Positions 8,846 through 17,457 of a stretch of 37,426 nucleotides of DNA are shown here, one piece after another. Each line of letters opens with the position of its first letter. The first letter of the stretch is position 1. The notes beneath the pieces are model-generated. The model was given only the letters and a program-made list of their open reading frames with translations. It was not told where the DNA came from and ran no database searches. The position numbers and the translations under genes are program-made. Source of the stretch: SAR116 cluster bacterium (GTDB lineage: Bacteria > Pseudomonadota > Alphaproteobacteria > Puniceispirillales > Puniceispirillaceae); assembly GCA_004212735.1 (NCBI GenBank), contig SHBD01000016.1, positions 1 to 37,426 of the forward strand. Direction: 5' to 3'.

Positions 8846-9970
8846 ATGACAGTGAAGGCAACAAAATCCGTACCTGAGGCGAAATCCGGCATCGCGTCGA
8901 TCAAGCCTCATATGGTGGTGGGTGCGGCGGATGCCGTCGCCAAGATCTCTATCGCGCTCGATTCGAATGAGAACGCATTCGGCCCATCGCCAAAGGCCCG
9001 CGCCGCTGCCCTCGCCGCGACTGAACATCTTGAACGCTATCTGGAAAATCCAGCTCGTATTCTGGTCCCGGCACTTGCCTCATGCTACGGGCTTGAAGAG
9101 GACCGTATAGCCATTGGTTTTGGCTCGGATGATTTGCTAGCCCGAATTGCGCGTGCATATCTGCAGCCCGGCACGGCGTTATTACGAAGTCAGAACAGCT
9201 ATTTGAAGGTGCCAAATTACGCCTATGGCAATGATGCCGACGCAGTGGCCGCGCCGGACAGGGATTTTTGTACCGATGTTGATGCCATGCTGTCCTGCCT
9301 GACAGCGGAAACACGGATTGTCTATCTGGCCAATCCAGATAATCCATCAGGCGCCATGTTGCCGGGCACGGAGTTGCGCCGCCTGCATGCGGGCCTTCCC
9401 TGCAATGTGCTTTTGGTGATTGATGGTGCCTATTCGGAATATGTGACCGATCCTGCGTATGAGGATGGTGAGGCGCTTGTCAGGGCGCATGACAATGTGG
9501 TTGTGACGCGTAGTTTTTCAAAAATACATGGCCTTGCCGGGGCGCGTGTCGGCTGGGTCTACGGGCCGCCACATGTGATCGACACAATCAACCGCATCGG
9601 CCTGACCTTTCCGCTTGCCACCCCCTCATTGCACGCGGCACTCGCCGCATTGGAGGATCGGGAACATCGCGATTATGTGCGGAGTGAAACAGCTTTGTTG
9701 CGTGATGAGGCAACGCAAAAACTGAACGGGGCCGGCATTCATGTCTATCCCGGGCACGGCAATTTCATCCTGATGGAAATGGGCGGCCGTGAAAGCCTGG
9801 CGCGCGAGATGGATACGGCTTTGCGGGCAGAGGGCATTTCGCTGCGGCGTTTCGCATCGCCCGCTTTTGACCGGTGTCTGAGGATGACGCTTGGCCGACA
9901 TGCGGAAACACGCACCGCCACCGACGCGATCATCCGCCTCTACCAAGATATGCGGGAGGCGAGAGCATGA
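8846..9970 (+). CDS. HisC-like PLP aminotransferase
   Basis: This is a 374-aa class I/II aminotransferase related to histidinol-phosphate aminotransferase. It has the N-terminal LDSNENAFGPSP substrate motif, NPDNPSGAML, and the PLP-binding Lys at about residue 226 in SFSKIHGLAGARVGW. The ATG at 8846 is favoured over the adjacent TTG because of the AGCGAGG ribosome site. Its TGA overlaps the next start (ATGA at 9967). Because it is coupled to a two-subunit 2-oxo-acid decarboxylase and there are no his biosynthesis genes around, it probably converts an amino acid to its 2-oxo acid in catabolism rather than acting in histidine synthesis. Family members are broad in substrate, so the amino acid is open. 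Confidence 0.82.
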   Translation: MTVKATKSVPEAKSGIASIKPHMVVGAADAVAKISIALDSNENAFGPSPKARAAALAATEHLERYLENPARILVPALASCYGLEEDRIAIGFGSDDLLARIARAYLQPGTALLRSQNSYLKVPNYAYGNDADAVAAPDRDFCTDVDAMLSCLTAETRIVYLANPDNPSGAMLPGTELRRLHAGLPCNVLLVIDGAYSEYVTDPAYEDGEALVRAHDNVVVTRSFSKIHGLAGARVGWVYGPPHVIDTINRIGLTFPLATPSLHAALAALEDREHRDYVRSETALLRDEATQKLNGAGIHVYPGHGNFILMEMGGRESLAREMDTALRAEGISLRRFASPAFDRCLRMTLGRHAETRTATDAIIRLYQDMREARA

Positions 9971-10515
9971 GCGCATCAGTCGAACCCGGCCATCCAGAGC
10001 CGCCCGATGGAGAGGCCATCATCGCCCAGCTGAAAGAGGCTGGTGTGGGGGTCATCGTTTCCGTGCCGGATATCGTGACTAGTGACGGGCTGTTATGGCC
10101 AATCAGCAAAGACCCGGATTTTCAATTGATCCGCGTATGTAAGGAAGATGAAGGCGTGTCCATTTGTGCCGCCCTCTCCTATAGCGATACGCGCGCCGTG
10201 TTGTTGATGCAGCAGACGGGATTGATGGATTCGTTAAATGCGATCCGCGCCATCGCCATGGATTACCATCAACCGGTGTGCATGATGGTCGGCTTGCAGG
10301 GAAAAGCACCCGGCGAGACGGTTTTGGGATCGGCAAGCTATGGTGTGCGGATCATCCCGCCCATTCTCGATGCCATGTCATTAACGCATGTTGGCATCGA
10401 AAACAACACCGATACACCCCACATCGCACCCGCGATCAACAGCGCCTACGAAACCGGAGATGCATTGTGTTTTCTGATCGGCCAGTCACCCATTTGGACC
10501 GGAGAGAGCGCATGA
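9967..10515 (+). CDS. ThDP-dependent decarboxylase, alpha subunit (sulfopyruvate decarboxylase-like)
   Basis: This 182-aa protein matches the PYR (N-terminal) half of ThDP enzymes in the sulfopyruvate/phosphonopyruvate decarboxylase group. The VSVPD stretch and KEDEGVSICAALSY are visible; the Glu near residue 62 would activate the cofactor. The start at 9967 is set by the four-base overlap with the aminotransferase stop; a longer frame upstream is a shadow of that gene. It ends in another ATGA overlap with the beta subunit. Two-subunit enzymes of this kind (ComD/ComE) decarboxylate 3-sulfopyruvate to sulfoacetaldehyde. Whether this one uses that substrate cannot be read from the sequence. Confidence 0.8.
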   Translation: MSASVEPGHPEPPDGEAIIAQLKEAGVGVIVSVPDIVTSDGLLWPISKDPDFQLIRVCKEDEGVSICAALSYSDTRAVLLMQQTGLMDSLNAIRAIAMDYHQPVCMMVGLQGKAPGETVLGSASYGVRIIPPILDAMSLTHVGIENNTDTPHIAPAINSAYETGDALCFLIGQSPIWTGESA

Positions 10516-11087
10516 TCCGACGTGACTTTGCCCTTTCCGCATTGCGGGGCCTCATCAAACCGCGTGATCTTGTGGTGGCGGTGTATCAAAGCTGTTTTGA
10601 CTGGCTGGCGCTGTGCCCGCGTGACCTCAATTACGTGTCAACAGGTGCCATGGGGCAAGCCTCATCACATGCGCTTGGGTTAGCTATCGGAAGCCCGGAG
10701 CGTCAGGTGATTGTGCTGGACGGTGATGGCAGTCTGTTGATGAATCTTGGCAGCCTGGTCACCATTGCCACTGTGCGCCCGCAACATTTTCTGCATCTTG
10801 TGTTTGAAAATGGCGTTTATGAGGTGAATGGGGCGCATCCGACACCCGGAACCGGACATGTGGATTTTGCCGCAATGGCGATAGCCGCCGGCTATCAAAA
10901 GGCGGTGAGCTTTTCCGAGTTGGAGACATTTGAGGCAGCATTGCCCGCGTTACTGGCGGCGGACGGGCCGGTGATGGCGGTGCTGAAGATCATCCCCGGA
11001 GAGGCCTATCCGCGCGATTATGCCTATATCCATAGCGCGGCGGCACGCGAAAATTTCCGCGCTGCGCTTAACCGTAATGACGGGTGA
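10512..11087 (+). CDS. ThDP-dependent decarboxylase, beta subunit (sulfopyruvate decarboxylase-like)
   Basis: This 191-aa protein is the PP (cofactor-binding) half of the split decarboxylase. The ThDP/Mg motif begins at GDG (residues 71-73) and closes with an Asn near residue 100 in FENGVYEVNG. The STGAMGQASSHALGLAIG stretch is typical of the group. It overlaps the alpha gene by four bases and ends five bases short of the convergent LysR gene. With the aminotransferase it would turn an amino acid into an aldehyde plus CO2. No sulfoacetaldehyde acetyltransferase (Xsc) or phosphonoacetaldehyde hydrolase is in the window, so neither sulfonate nor phosphonate use is confirmed. Confidence 0.82.
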   Translation: MIRRDFALSALRGLIKPRDLVVAVYQSCFDWLALCPRDLNYVSTGAMGQASSHALGLAIGSPERQVIVLDGDGSLLMNLGSLVTIATVRPQHFLHLVFENGVYEVNGAHPTPGTGHVDFAAMAIAAGYQKAVSFSELETFEAALPALLAADGPVMAVLKIIPGEAYPRDYAYIHSAAARENFRAALNRNDG

Positions 11088-11092
11088 GCGGC

Positions 11093-11989
11093 CTAGCTGC
11101 CGACATGCGAATACTCATCCCTGACCATTTCCAGAAACTCATTCTGGATGGCCGAGAGGCCTCGCTGCGTCGACCACAAAAGCTCTGCTGTATAGGGGAT
11201 GGACGGGGTGAAGGGCACGGCTGTGCATCTTTGGTCAAACGATCCAGCGCCAAAGCCCGAATCAATAATGGATACGCCAAGCCCGGCCCCGACCATACCG
11301 ATAATGGCACCCGTTGTTTTGCCTTCATAATGGGTTAAGCGTTGCACCTTTGCCTTGTTGAAGGCCTTGTCGATATCGGCCTTGAAAATTGATCCCTCTA
11401 AATAGGATACGAAATTTTCGCCGGCAAGATCTTCTGGCGAGATGCTTTTTCTGTCGGCGAGACGGTGCGATGCAGGTAAAAGACACACAGCTTCGGTACT
11501 GATCAAATTATGCGTGGCGATGTTGCGGTTGCTCCCTGTCGAGACAGCAAGGCCGAAACTCTGATTTTCCAGCACCATCCACTCAATCCGCTCATCATCC
11601 GATTGAACATCAAGACAGACATTGACATTGGGATGTCGCTTGGAAAATTTTTTAATCAATAAAGGCGCCAGGGTGGGGGCAAAGGACGGAGTGCTGACCA
11701 AGCGAAGCTGCACATGATTGAAGTCACGGATGTTCTGCGCCGCCTGTTCGATCCGCTGTAATCCGGACATGGATTGCACCACTTCCTCGAAAAAAAGGCG
11801 TGCCTCAAACGTTGGCTCAAGCTTTCGGCCAGACCTTTTAAACAGCTTGAAACCCGCTGTTTTTTCAAGGTCTGAAAGCAACCGGCTGACCGCTGGTTGG
11901 GAGGTTCCAAGAATAGATGCTGTCTTGGTTACCGTTCCCGAGGTAATCAGCGTTTGAAAGGCATCGATCTGGCGGAGGGTGATTTTCAT
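11093..11989 (-). CDS. LysR-family transcriptional regulator
   Basis: This is a 298-aa LysR-type regulator. The N-terminal winged helix-turn-helix covers roughly residues 1-60 (LRQIDAFQTL...GTSQPAVSRLLSDLE), followed by a two-lobed effector domain. The start at 11989 is chosen because it gives the canonical MKITLRQIDAF beginning after an AAGGAT ribosome site; an extension to 12055 is unlikely. It is transcribed away from the amino acid importer operon and towards the decarboxylase genes. The usual LysR arrangement suggests that it controls the divergent importer and possibly the catabolic genes. Confidence 0.88.
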   Translation of the reverse strand: MKITLRQIDAFQTLITSGTVTKTASILGTSQPAVSRLLSDLEKTAGFKLFKRSGRKLEPTFEARLFFEEVVQSMSGLQRIEQAAQNIRDFNHVQLRLVSTPSFAPTLAPLLIKKFSKRHPNVNVCLDVQSDDERIEWMVLENQSFGLAVSTGSNRNIATHNLISTEAVCLLPASHRLADRKSISPEDLAGENFVSYLEGSIFKADIDKAFNKAKVQRLTHYEGKTTGAIIGMVGAGLGVSIIDSGFGAGSFDQRCTAVPFTPSIPYTAELLWSTQRGLSAIQNEFLEMVRDEYSHVGS

Positions 11990-12188
11990 CTTTATCCTTT
12001 TACCAAGAGGGCCGTGAGGGCCAAGATAGCAGAGACTGCCCTGCCAAGGTATCACGACGACACTTCGTTCTTGTCAGATTGCTCACGGCCAGCCTTACTC
12101 CATAGAGTGAATAAAAAGATAGCCAACAGAGTCTTTGCAGATATTGTTTAAGACAGTGGCATTTGCAAGATGCGGAGGATCTAGATAA
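11990..12188. promoter_or_regulatory. Divergent control region, LysR / amino acid importer
   Basis: This is 199 bp between the divergent LysR gene and the first permease gene. It contains a short inverted pair TTGCA...TGCAA (about 12135-12167) that could be a LysR-type site, and a GGAGGA ribosome site at about 12175. No strong promoter hexamers stood out. The operator role is positional inference. Confidence 0.3.
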
Positions 12189-13052
12189 GTGACACAGATC
12201 CATCCTGAAATCCCTTTTCTGGCGAAACTGCTCGGGGTAGAGGGTGTTCGGCATCCAAAGGACCCTGCATCGGCTCAAGTCGCACGCTCACTGTGGCAAA
12301 TCGCGCAAGCGGTCATTCTGTTTGCCGTCATTGCATGGCTGATACATGCCGGTGCTGCCGCGATGGAGTATCGCTGGCAATGGTACCGTGTAGGGCCGTT
12401 CTTTTACCGGATCATTGATGGTGAATTTATTCCCGGCCCGTTGATTAAAGGCATCATCGTGACGTTGCAGCTGGCTGGCGTCAGCAGTGTTTTGTCCATT
12501 TTGATTGGTGCGCTCACTGCCATTGGCAGACTGTCAAATTCGATTGCCGGGCGCGCCATTGCCACCACCTACCTCGAGATCATTCGCAATACCCCCCTGC
12601 TCGTTCAGCTGTTCATGTTTTATTTCGTACTGGCACCAATTTTCGGCATTGATCGGTTCTGGGCCGGTGTTTTGTGCCTTGCCGCCTTTGAGGGGTCATT
12701 CGCCGCAGAAATCATCCGGGGCGGCATTCAAGCTGTTGAGCGCGGCCAATATGAAGCCGGTGATGCAACCGGTCTCTCGAAATTCGACAAATATCGTTAT
12801 GTGATTATCCCGCAGGCGTTGCCGCTCATCCTGCCGCCATTGACCGGCCTGCTTATATCCCTAATCAAACATTCTGCCATTGTCAGCGTCATCGCCGTCG
12901 CCGAATTGACGACCGAAGGACTCAATTTGATATCTGACACCTATATGGCCTTTGAAATCTGGTTCATCGTCGCCGGAATGTATCTTGTCCTGACAACCAG
13001 CCTTTCCGTGCTGGTCAACATCCTTGAAGTAAAGATGAACAGGGCACGATGA
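12189..13052 (+). CDS. Polar amino acid ABC transporter permease 1
   Basis: This is a 287-aa inner-membrane permease of the HisM/GlnP family. It has a hydrophobic segment near residues 38-57 and a core of several helices. The cytoplasmic EAA loop is EAGDATGLSKFDKYRYVIIP (about 196-215), which contacts the ATPase. NTPLLVQLFMFYF is typical of this family. The start is a GTG at 12189, supported by GGAGGA just upstream. It is the first gene of a permease, binding protein, permease, ATPase operon. The stop lies just beyond an ATG that could extend the next gene upstream. Confidence 0.9.
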   Translation: MTQIHPEIPFLAKLLGVEGVRHPKDPASAQVARSLWQIAQAVILFAVIAWLIHAGAAAMEYRWQWYRVGPFFYRIIDGEFIPGPLIKGIIVTLQLAGVSSVLSILIGALTAIGRLSNSIAGRAIATTYLEIIRNTPLLVQLFMFYFVLAPIFGIDRFWAGVLCLAAFEGSFAAEIIRGGIQAVERGQYEAGDATGLSKFDKYRYVIIPQALPLILPPLTGLLISLIKHSAIVSVIAVAELTTEGLNLISDTYMAFEIWFIVAGMYLVLTTSLSVLVNILEVKMNRAR

Positions 13053-13093
13053 GTTCACCACAATTAACAACCGCCCAGAAAAAGGAGAGACAA

Positions 13094-13927
13094 ATGAAAT
13101 TCACTAAAATCTTGAAAGCACGGGTCATCATGGCTCTTGTGGCAATCTTTGGGGTTGCTGCAACGTCATTGCCAGCCATGGCTGATGATCTGATTGCAGA
13201 CATCCAAAAACGCGGAACCCTGAAGGTCGGCATGTCAACATTCGTTCCTTGGGCGATGCGTGACAAAAAAGGCGATCTGATTGGCTTTGAGATTGACGTT
13301 GCCTCTAAGCTGGCAGCCGATATGGGCGTTGAAGTTGAATTTGTGCCAACAGCATGGAGCGGAATCATCCCCGCGCTTCTGGCGAAAAAATTTGACGTCA
13401 TCATTGGTGGTATGTCGATCACGCCACAACGTAACCTGACTGTGAACTTCACCACACCATACGCGCATTCAGGCCAAATGATGGCAGCGAACAAAAAACT
13501 TGCCGCCAGTTACACAACTATGGATGATTTCAATCAGGCGAGCGTAACCATTGCTTGCCGCCGTGGTGCAACGCCGTGTAAGGCCGCACAAAAGCTGTTT
13601 CCAAAATCAACGCTGCGCCAGTTTGATGACGATGCACAGGCGTTCCAGGAAGTTGTGAACGGCAATGCACATGCGATGATTTCAAGTGCACCAAAGCCAC
13701 GCTTCTGGTCTGAGGCATATCCAGATGACGTGTTCGTTGCATTTGACGGTGAGAATCTGACCCGCGGAAATGAAGGCTTCGCCCTTCGCAAAGGTGATTC
13801 AGATGCAATGAATTTCTTCAGCAACTGGATCGTTGTGAACACCAGCAGCGGATGGCTGAAAGAGCGTCATGATTTCTGGTTCAAGAACCGTTCAGGCTGG
13901 AAAGATATGGTGAAGCTGGAGCAGTAG
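13094..13927 (+). CDS. Periplasmic amino acid-binding protein
   Basis: This is a 277-aa extracytoplasmic solute receptor of the polar amino acid family (SBP_bac_3). The signal peptide spans about residues 1-28: basic MKFTKILKAR, a hydrophobic core, then an ALPAMAD-like cleavage site. The mature start IADIQKRGTLKVGMS and the FDVIIGGMSITPQR segment are diagnostic of the family. The ATG at 13094 is chosen because AAGGAGA precedes it and it places the signal peptide at the N-terminus. The ligand cannot be read; hut genes and the decarboxylase cluster on either side make histidine or a modified amino acid plausible. Confidence 0.9.
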   Translation: MKFTKILKARVIMALVAIFGVAATSLPAMADDLIADIQKRGTLKVGMSTFVPWAMRDKKGDLIGFEIDVASKLAADMGVEVEFVPTAWSGIIPALLAKKFDVIIGGMSITPQRNLTVNFTTPYAHSGQMMAANKKLAASYTTMDDFNQASVTIACRRGATPCKAAQKLFPKSTLRQFDDDAQAFQEVVNGNAHAMISSAPKPRFWSEAYPDDVFVAFDGENLTRGNEGFALRKGDSDAMNFFSNWIVVNTSSGWLKERHDFWFKNRSGWKDMVKLEQ

Positions 13928-13962
13928 CCCGGCATCAGACCCTAAAAAGTCACATGAAAATA

Positions 13963-13990
13963 ATCACCGGCAGGCATTCCTGCCGGTGAT
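13963..13990 (+). repeat. Perfect hairpin after the binding-protein gene
   Basis: A perfect 12-bp inverted repeat, ATCACCGGCAGG and CCTGCCGGTGAT, has a 4-base loop (CATT). It lies 35 bp after the binding-protein stop and just before the next permease start. No U-run follows, so it is not a classical terminator. A hairpin here is expected to protect the upstream mRNA so that the binding protein is made in excess over the membrane subunits, as REP-type elements do in other importer operons. Confidence 0.8.
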
Positions 13991-14001
13991 CACCCCCATA
14001 A

Positions 14002-14910
14002 ATGAGACACCGCATGACCGAACCACCTTTACAGACACGACGCAGACTAACGACCGTCGATTATATTTGTTTTGGTCTGGTGGGTGTCGTGATTGCCTAT
14101 GCAATTTACCGGGTAAGCGACGTTCTCGTTTATAACTGGAACTGGTCCCGCGTTTTTAATTTTGTCATTTATTACGATGAGGAAACGGCACGCTATGTGC
14201 CCAATCTGTTGCTGGAAGGCATTGCAACAACATTACGGCTGGCCTTTTGGGCCACCATTGTCGCCGCCACCATCGGCCTTGTTATGGGCTATATGCGGAC
14301 CAGCAAGAACCTTGCGATGCGCATGATCAGCCGCTGTTATGTAGAGCTGGTGCGCAATATCCCGCCCGTGGTGTTCATTTTCATCTTCTATTTTTTCCTG
14401 TCAGGTCAGTTAATGCCGCTGATCGGCATTGACGATATCGACAAGAATGGCGCGTTTGTAAGTTCCTCCCTTTTCTATGTGATGTTTGGTGACCCAAGAT
14501 TATTTTCCAATTTTGTGGCAGGTGCCTTGTGTCTGGCGCTGTTTGAAGGGGCCTATATCACCGAGATTGTGCGGGCCGGCATTCAATCCATCACCAAGGG
14601 CCAGTGGGAGGCGGCGCGTGCTGTCGGCCTGTCACCGCTGAATGTTCTGCGCGACATTATCTTTCCGCAGGCAATCCGCAAGATTTTGCCACCGCTTGCC
14701 GGTCAATTCATCACCCTGATCAAGGATTCGGCGATTGTCTCGCTGATCTCCATTCAGGAACTGACCTTCCTTGCAACGGAGGTCGCATCGACCACGACCA
14801 AGGTTTTTGAAACATGGATCATTGTCGGGGCGATGTATTTCGTTCTCTGCTATTCCTTTGCCACGCTGTTTGGCCATCTTGAAAAACGCGCCATGCGGAC
14901 ACGCCGCTAG
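14002..14910 (+). CDS. Polar amino acid ABC transporter permease 2
   Basis: This is a 302-aa second permease of the HisQ/GlnP family. The first membrane span lies near residues 18-36, and the translocation core begins near residue 70. The EAA loop [20 protein letters not shown] lies near residues 200-219. [18 protein letters not shown] is the family helix. The start is uncertain between 14002 and 14014 because neither has a good ribosome site; the preceding hairpin ends 11 bp upstream. It pairs with the permease at 12189 to form a heterodimeric channel. Confidence 0.88.
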   Translation: MRHRMTEPPLQTRRRLTTVDYICFGLVGVVIAYAIYRVSDVLVYNWNWSRVFNFVIYYDEETARYVPNLLLEGIATTLRLAFWATIVAATIGLVMGYMRTSKNLAMRMISRCYVELVRNIPPVVFIFIFYFFLSGQLMPLIGIDDIDKNGAFVSSSLFYVMFGDPRLFSNFVAGALCLALFEGAYITEIVRAGIQSITKGQWEAARAVGLSPLNVLRDIIFPQAIRKILPPLAGQFITLIKDSAIVSLISIQELTFLATEVASTTTKVFETWIIVGAMYFVLCYSFATLFGHLEKRAMRTRR

Positions 14911-14918
14911 GAGACATC

Positions 14919-15692
14919 ATGTCAAACTCATCAGCCACAGCCCCAAAAATGGAGCCCGATACCCTGATTTCCTTTGACGGTGTCAGCAAATGGTTTGACC
15001 ATTTTCAGGCGCTGAAAGACATCAATCTGTCAGTCAAACAGGGCGAGCGGGTTGTTGTTTGCGGTCCGTCTGGATCTGGCAAATCGACCATGATTCGCTG
15101 TGTCAATCAGTTGGAGAATCATCAACAGGGGACGATCCATGTTTGCGGGCGTGAGGTCTATGGCAACATGAAACAGCTGGAACAGGTGCGCCGTGAAGTT
15201 GGCATGGTGTTCCAGAGTTTCAACCTGTTCCCGCATATGTCGATCCTGCAGAATGTAACGCTTGCGCCGATACGCAACAGCAAGCTGTCGCGCGCCGAGG
15301 CAAATGAGATTGCCCTGCATTATCTGGAGCGCGTGCAAATTGCCGATCAGGCAGATAAATTTCCAAGCCAGCTTTCAGGCGGCCAGCAACAACGCGTTGC
15401 CATTGCACGGGCGCTGGCGATGAAACCACGGGTGATGCTGTTTGATGAGCCAACATCCGCCCTCGACCCAGAGATGATCACTGAGGTTCTGGATGTAATG
15501 ACCGAACTTGCCAGTGACGGTATGACGATGATGGTTGTCACGCACGAGATGGGATTCGCCCGCGAAGTTGCCGACCGCGTTGTCTTTATGGATGAGGGAC
15601 GGATCGAGGAAAATTGCACAAAAGACGAATTTTTTACCGGTGGACGCGGCGAACGGGCCGAAGCGTTCCTGTCAAAAATCCTGCAGCATTAA
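14919..15692 (+). CDS. Polar amino acid ABC transporter ATPase (GlnQ/HisP-like)
   Basis: This is a 257-aa ABC ATPase. Walker A is GPSGSGKS (about 51-58), the signature is [15 protein letters not shown] (about 154-168), and Walker B is [14 protein letters not shown] (about 174-187), followed by the switch His in [12 protein letters not shown]. The sequence grouping is that of GlnQ/HisP/ArtP importers. It starts eight bases after the permease stop with GGAG upstream. It is the last gene of the importer operon and converges on hutU. Confidence 0.93.
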   Translation: MSNSSATAPKMEPDTLISFDGVSKWFDHFQALKDINLSVKQGERVVVCGPSGSGKSTMIRCVNQLENHQQGTIHVCGREVYGNMKQLEQVRREVGMVFQSFNLFPHMSILQNVTLAPIRNSKLSRAEANEIALHYLERVQIADQADKFPSQLSGGQQQRVAIARALAMKPRVMLFDEPTSALDPEMITEVLDVMTELASDGMTMMVVTHEMGFAREVADRVVFMDEGRIEENCTKDEFFTGGRGERAEAFLSKILQH

Positions 15693-15769
15693 GCTGGTTT
15701 CAGCCTGACAGCAGAAGCAATCACAGAACCGGTTGCGGGGCCGATTGAACCAGTGGCGAATAAGAGCTT

Positions 15770-17443
15770 TTATGCCCGGTCGAGAATACCCGGCAAGTTC
15801 AGCCCCTGTTCACGCGCACAAGCCAGCGCATCATCATATCCGGCATCAGCGTGACGCATGACGCCGGTGGCGGGATCATTCCACAACACATTGGCAATGC
15901 GGCGGTCTGCATCCTCGGTACCATCACAGCAGATGACCATGCCGGAATGCTGGGAAAAGCCCATGCCAACACCGCCGCCATGATGCAGCGACACCCATGT
16001 TGCCCCGGAAGCCGTGTTCAGTAGCGCGTTCAGCAATGGCCAATCAGACACCGCGTCCGAACCATCCTTCATCGATTCAGTTTCCCGATTTGGCGACGCA
16101 ACGGACCCGCTATCAAGATGATCGCGTCCAATGACCACGGGCGCAGACAACTCGCCGGTGCGCACCATTTCATTGAATGCAAGTCCCAAACGGTGGCGAA
16201 CGCCAAGCCCCACCCAACAAATCCGCGCCGGCAAGCCCTGAAAGGCGATGCGTTCACGGGCCATGTCCAGCCAGTTATGCAGATGGGCATCATCGACCAG
16301 TTCCTTGACCTTGGCGTCGGTCCTGTAGATATCCTCCGGATCACCCGACAATGCGCACCAGCGGAACGGACCAATTCCCCGACAGAATAACGGCCGGATA
16401 TAGGCCGGCACAAAGCCCGGAAAGCTGAACGCCGTCTCCAGCCCTTCTTCGGATGCGACCTGTCTGATGTTGTTGCCGTAATCCAGTGTTGGCACACCGC
16501 TATTCCAGAAATCAACCATCGCCGCCACATGTGTTTTCATGGACGCTCTGGCCGCTGTTTCGACCTCTTTTGGATGGGTTTCCTGTTTTGCCCGCCATTC
16601 AGCCACGCTCCAACCGAGCGGCAAATAGCCGTGCAGCGGATCATGCGCAGATGTCTGGTCGGTGACCATATCAGGCTTGATCCCGCGGCACACAAGTTCA
16701 GGGAACACATCGGCAGCATTGCCAATCAACGCAACCGACTTGGCCTCACCCGCATCACACCAGCCCCTGATCATTGCCAGCGCCTCATCAAGAGAATGGG
16801 TCTTTTCATCGACATAGCGGGTTCGAAGCCGGAAATCTGCCCGAGACTCATCACATTCAACAGCCAGACAACTCGCCCCAGCCATCACAGCAGCAAGTGG
16901 TTGCGCGCCACCCATGCCGCCAAGGCCTGCCGTCAAAATCCAGCGCCCGGACAGATCGCCATCATAATGCTGGCGACCCGCCTCAACAAAGGTTTCATAT
17001 GTACCCTGCACAATGCCCTGTGTGCCGATGTAAATCCATGACCCTGCTGTCATCTGGCCGTACATGGCAAGGCCGCGCTTGTCCAATTCGTTGAAATGAT
17101 CCCATGTGGCCCAATGCGGCACCAGATTGGAATTGGCAATCAGCACGCGCGGGGCGTCCTTGTGTGTGCGGAACACCCCCACCGGCTTTCCCGATTGCAC
17201 CAGCAGCGTCTGATCAGATTCAAGGTCTTGTAAGGCTGCAACCATCTTGTCGTAATCTTCCCATGTTCGGGCGGCACGGCCAATCCCACCATACACCACA
17301 AGGTTATGCGGATCCTCGGCAACGTCAGGATGGAGATTGTTCATCAGCATTCGCATTGGTGCCTCGGTAAGCCAGCTTTTTGCCGTGATCTGGTTCCCTG
17401 TCGGCGGAAAAACATCGCGGATATTATGGTGTTGATTCGGCAT
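15770..17443 (-). CDS. hutU: Urocanate hydratase
   Basis: Urocanase converts urocanate to 4-imidazolone-5-propionate in histidine breakdown and uses tightly bound NAD+ as an electrophile. The 557-aa length is exactly typical. The NAD-binding [13 protein letters not shown] motif starts near residue 171, and the [17 protein letters not shown] block is present. The ATG at 17443 is placed six bases after GGAG; a GTG one codon upstream is less likely. It follows hutH by 14 bp and is the last gene of hutIHU. Confidence 0.97.
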   Translation of the reverse strand: MPNQHHNIRDVFPPTGNQITAKSWLTEAPMRMLMNNLHPDVAEDPHNLVVYGGIGRAARTWEDYDKMVAALQDLESDQTLLVQSGKPVGVFRTHKDAPRVLIANSNLVPHWATWDHFNELDKRGLAMYGQMTAGSWIYIGTQGIVQGTYETFVEAGRQHYDGDLSGRWILTAGLGGMGGAQPLAAVMAGASCLAVECDESRADFRLRTRYVDEKTHSLDEALAMIRGWCDAGEAKSVALIGNAADVFPELVCRGIKPDMVTDQTSAHDPLHGYLPLGWSVAEWRAKQETHPKEVETAARASMKTHVAAMVDFWNSGVPTLDYGNNIRQVASEEGLETAFSFPGFVPAYIRPLFCRGIGPFRWCALSGDPEDIYRTDAKVKELVDDAHLHNWLDMARERIAFQGLPARICWVGLGVRHRLGLAFNEMVRTGELSAPVVIGRDHLDSGSVASPNRETESMKDGSDAVSDWPLLNALLNTASGATWVSLHHGGGVGMGFSQHSGMVICCDGTEDADRRIANVLWNDPATGVMRHADAGYDDALACAREQGLNLPGILDRA

Positions 17444-17457
17444 CACACTCTCCTTTA

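Noticed and set aside
8843-9970. Histidine biosynthesis hisC
   Set aside because: There are no his biosynthetic neighbours and the gene is coupled to a catabolic-type decarboxylase.
10278-10511. In-frame upstream extension of the decarboxylase beta subunit
   Set aside because: It overlaps the alpha subunit in another frame; the ATGA junction at 10512 and the family start decide against it.
9967-11087. Firm call as sulfopyruvate decarboxylase (ComDE) in sulfonate catabolism
   Set aside because: The fold fits, but no Xsc, cysteate or taurine genes are in the window; only the broader ThDP decarboxylase class is supported.
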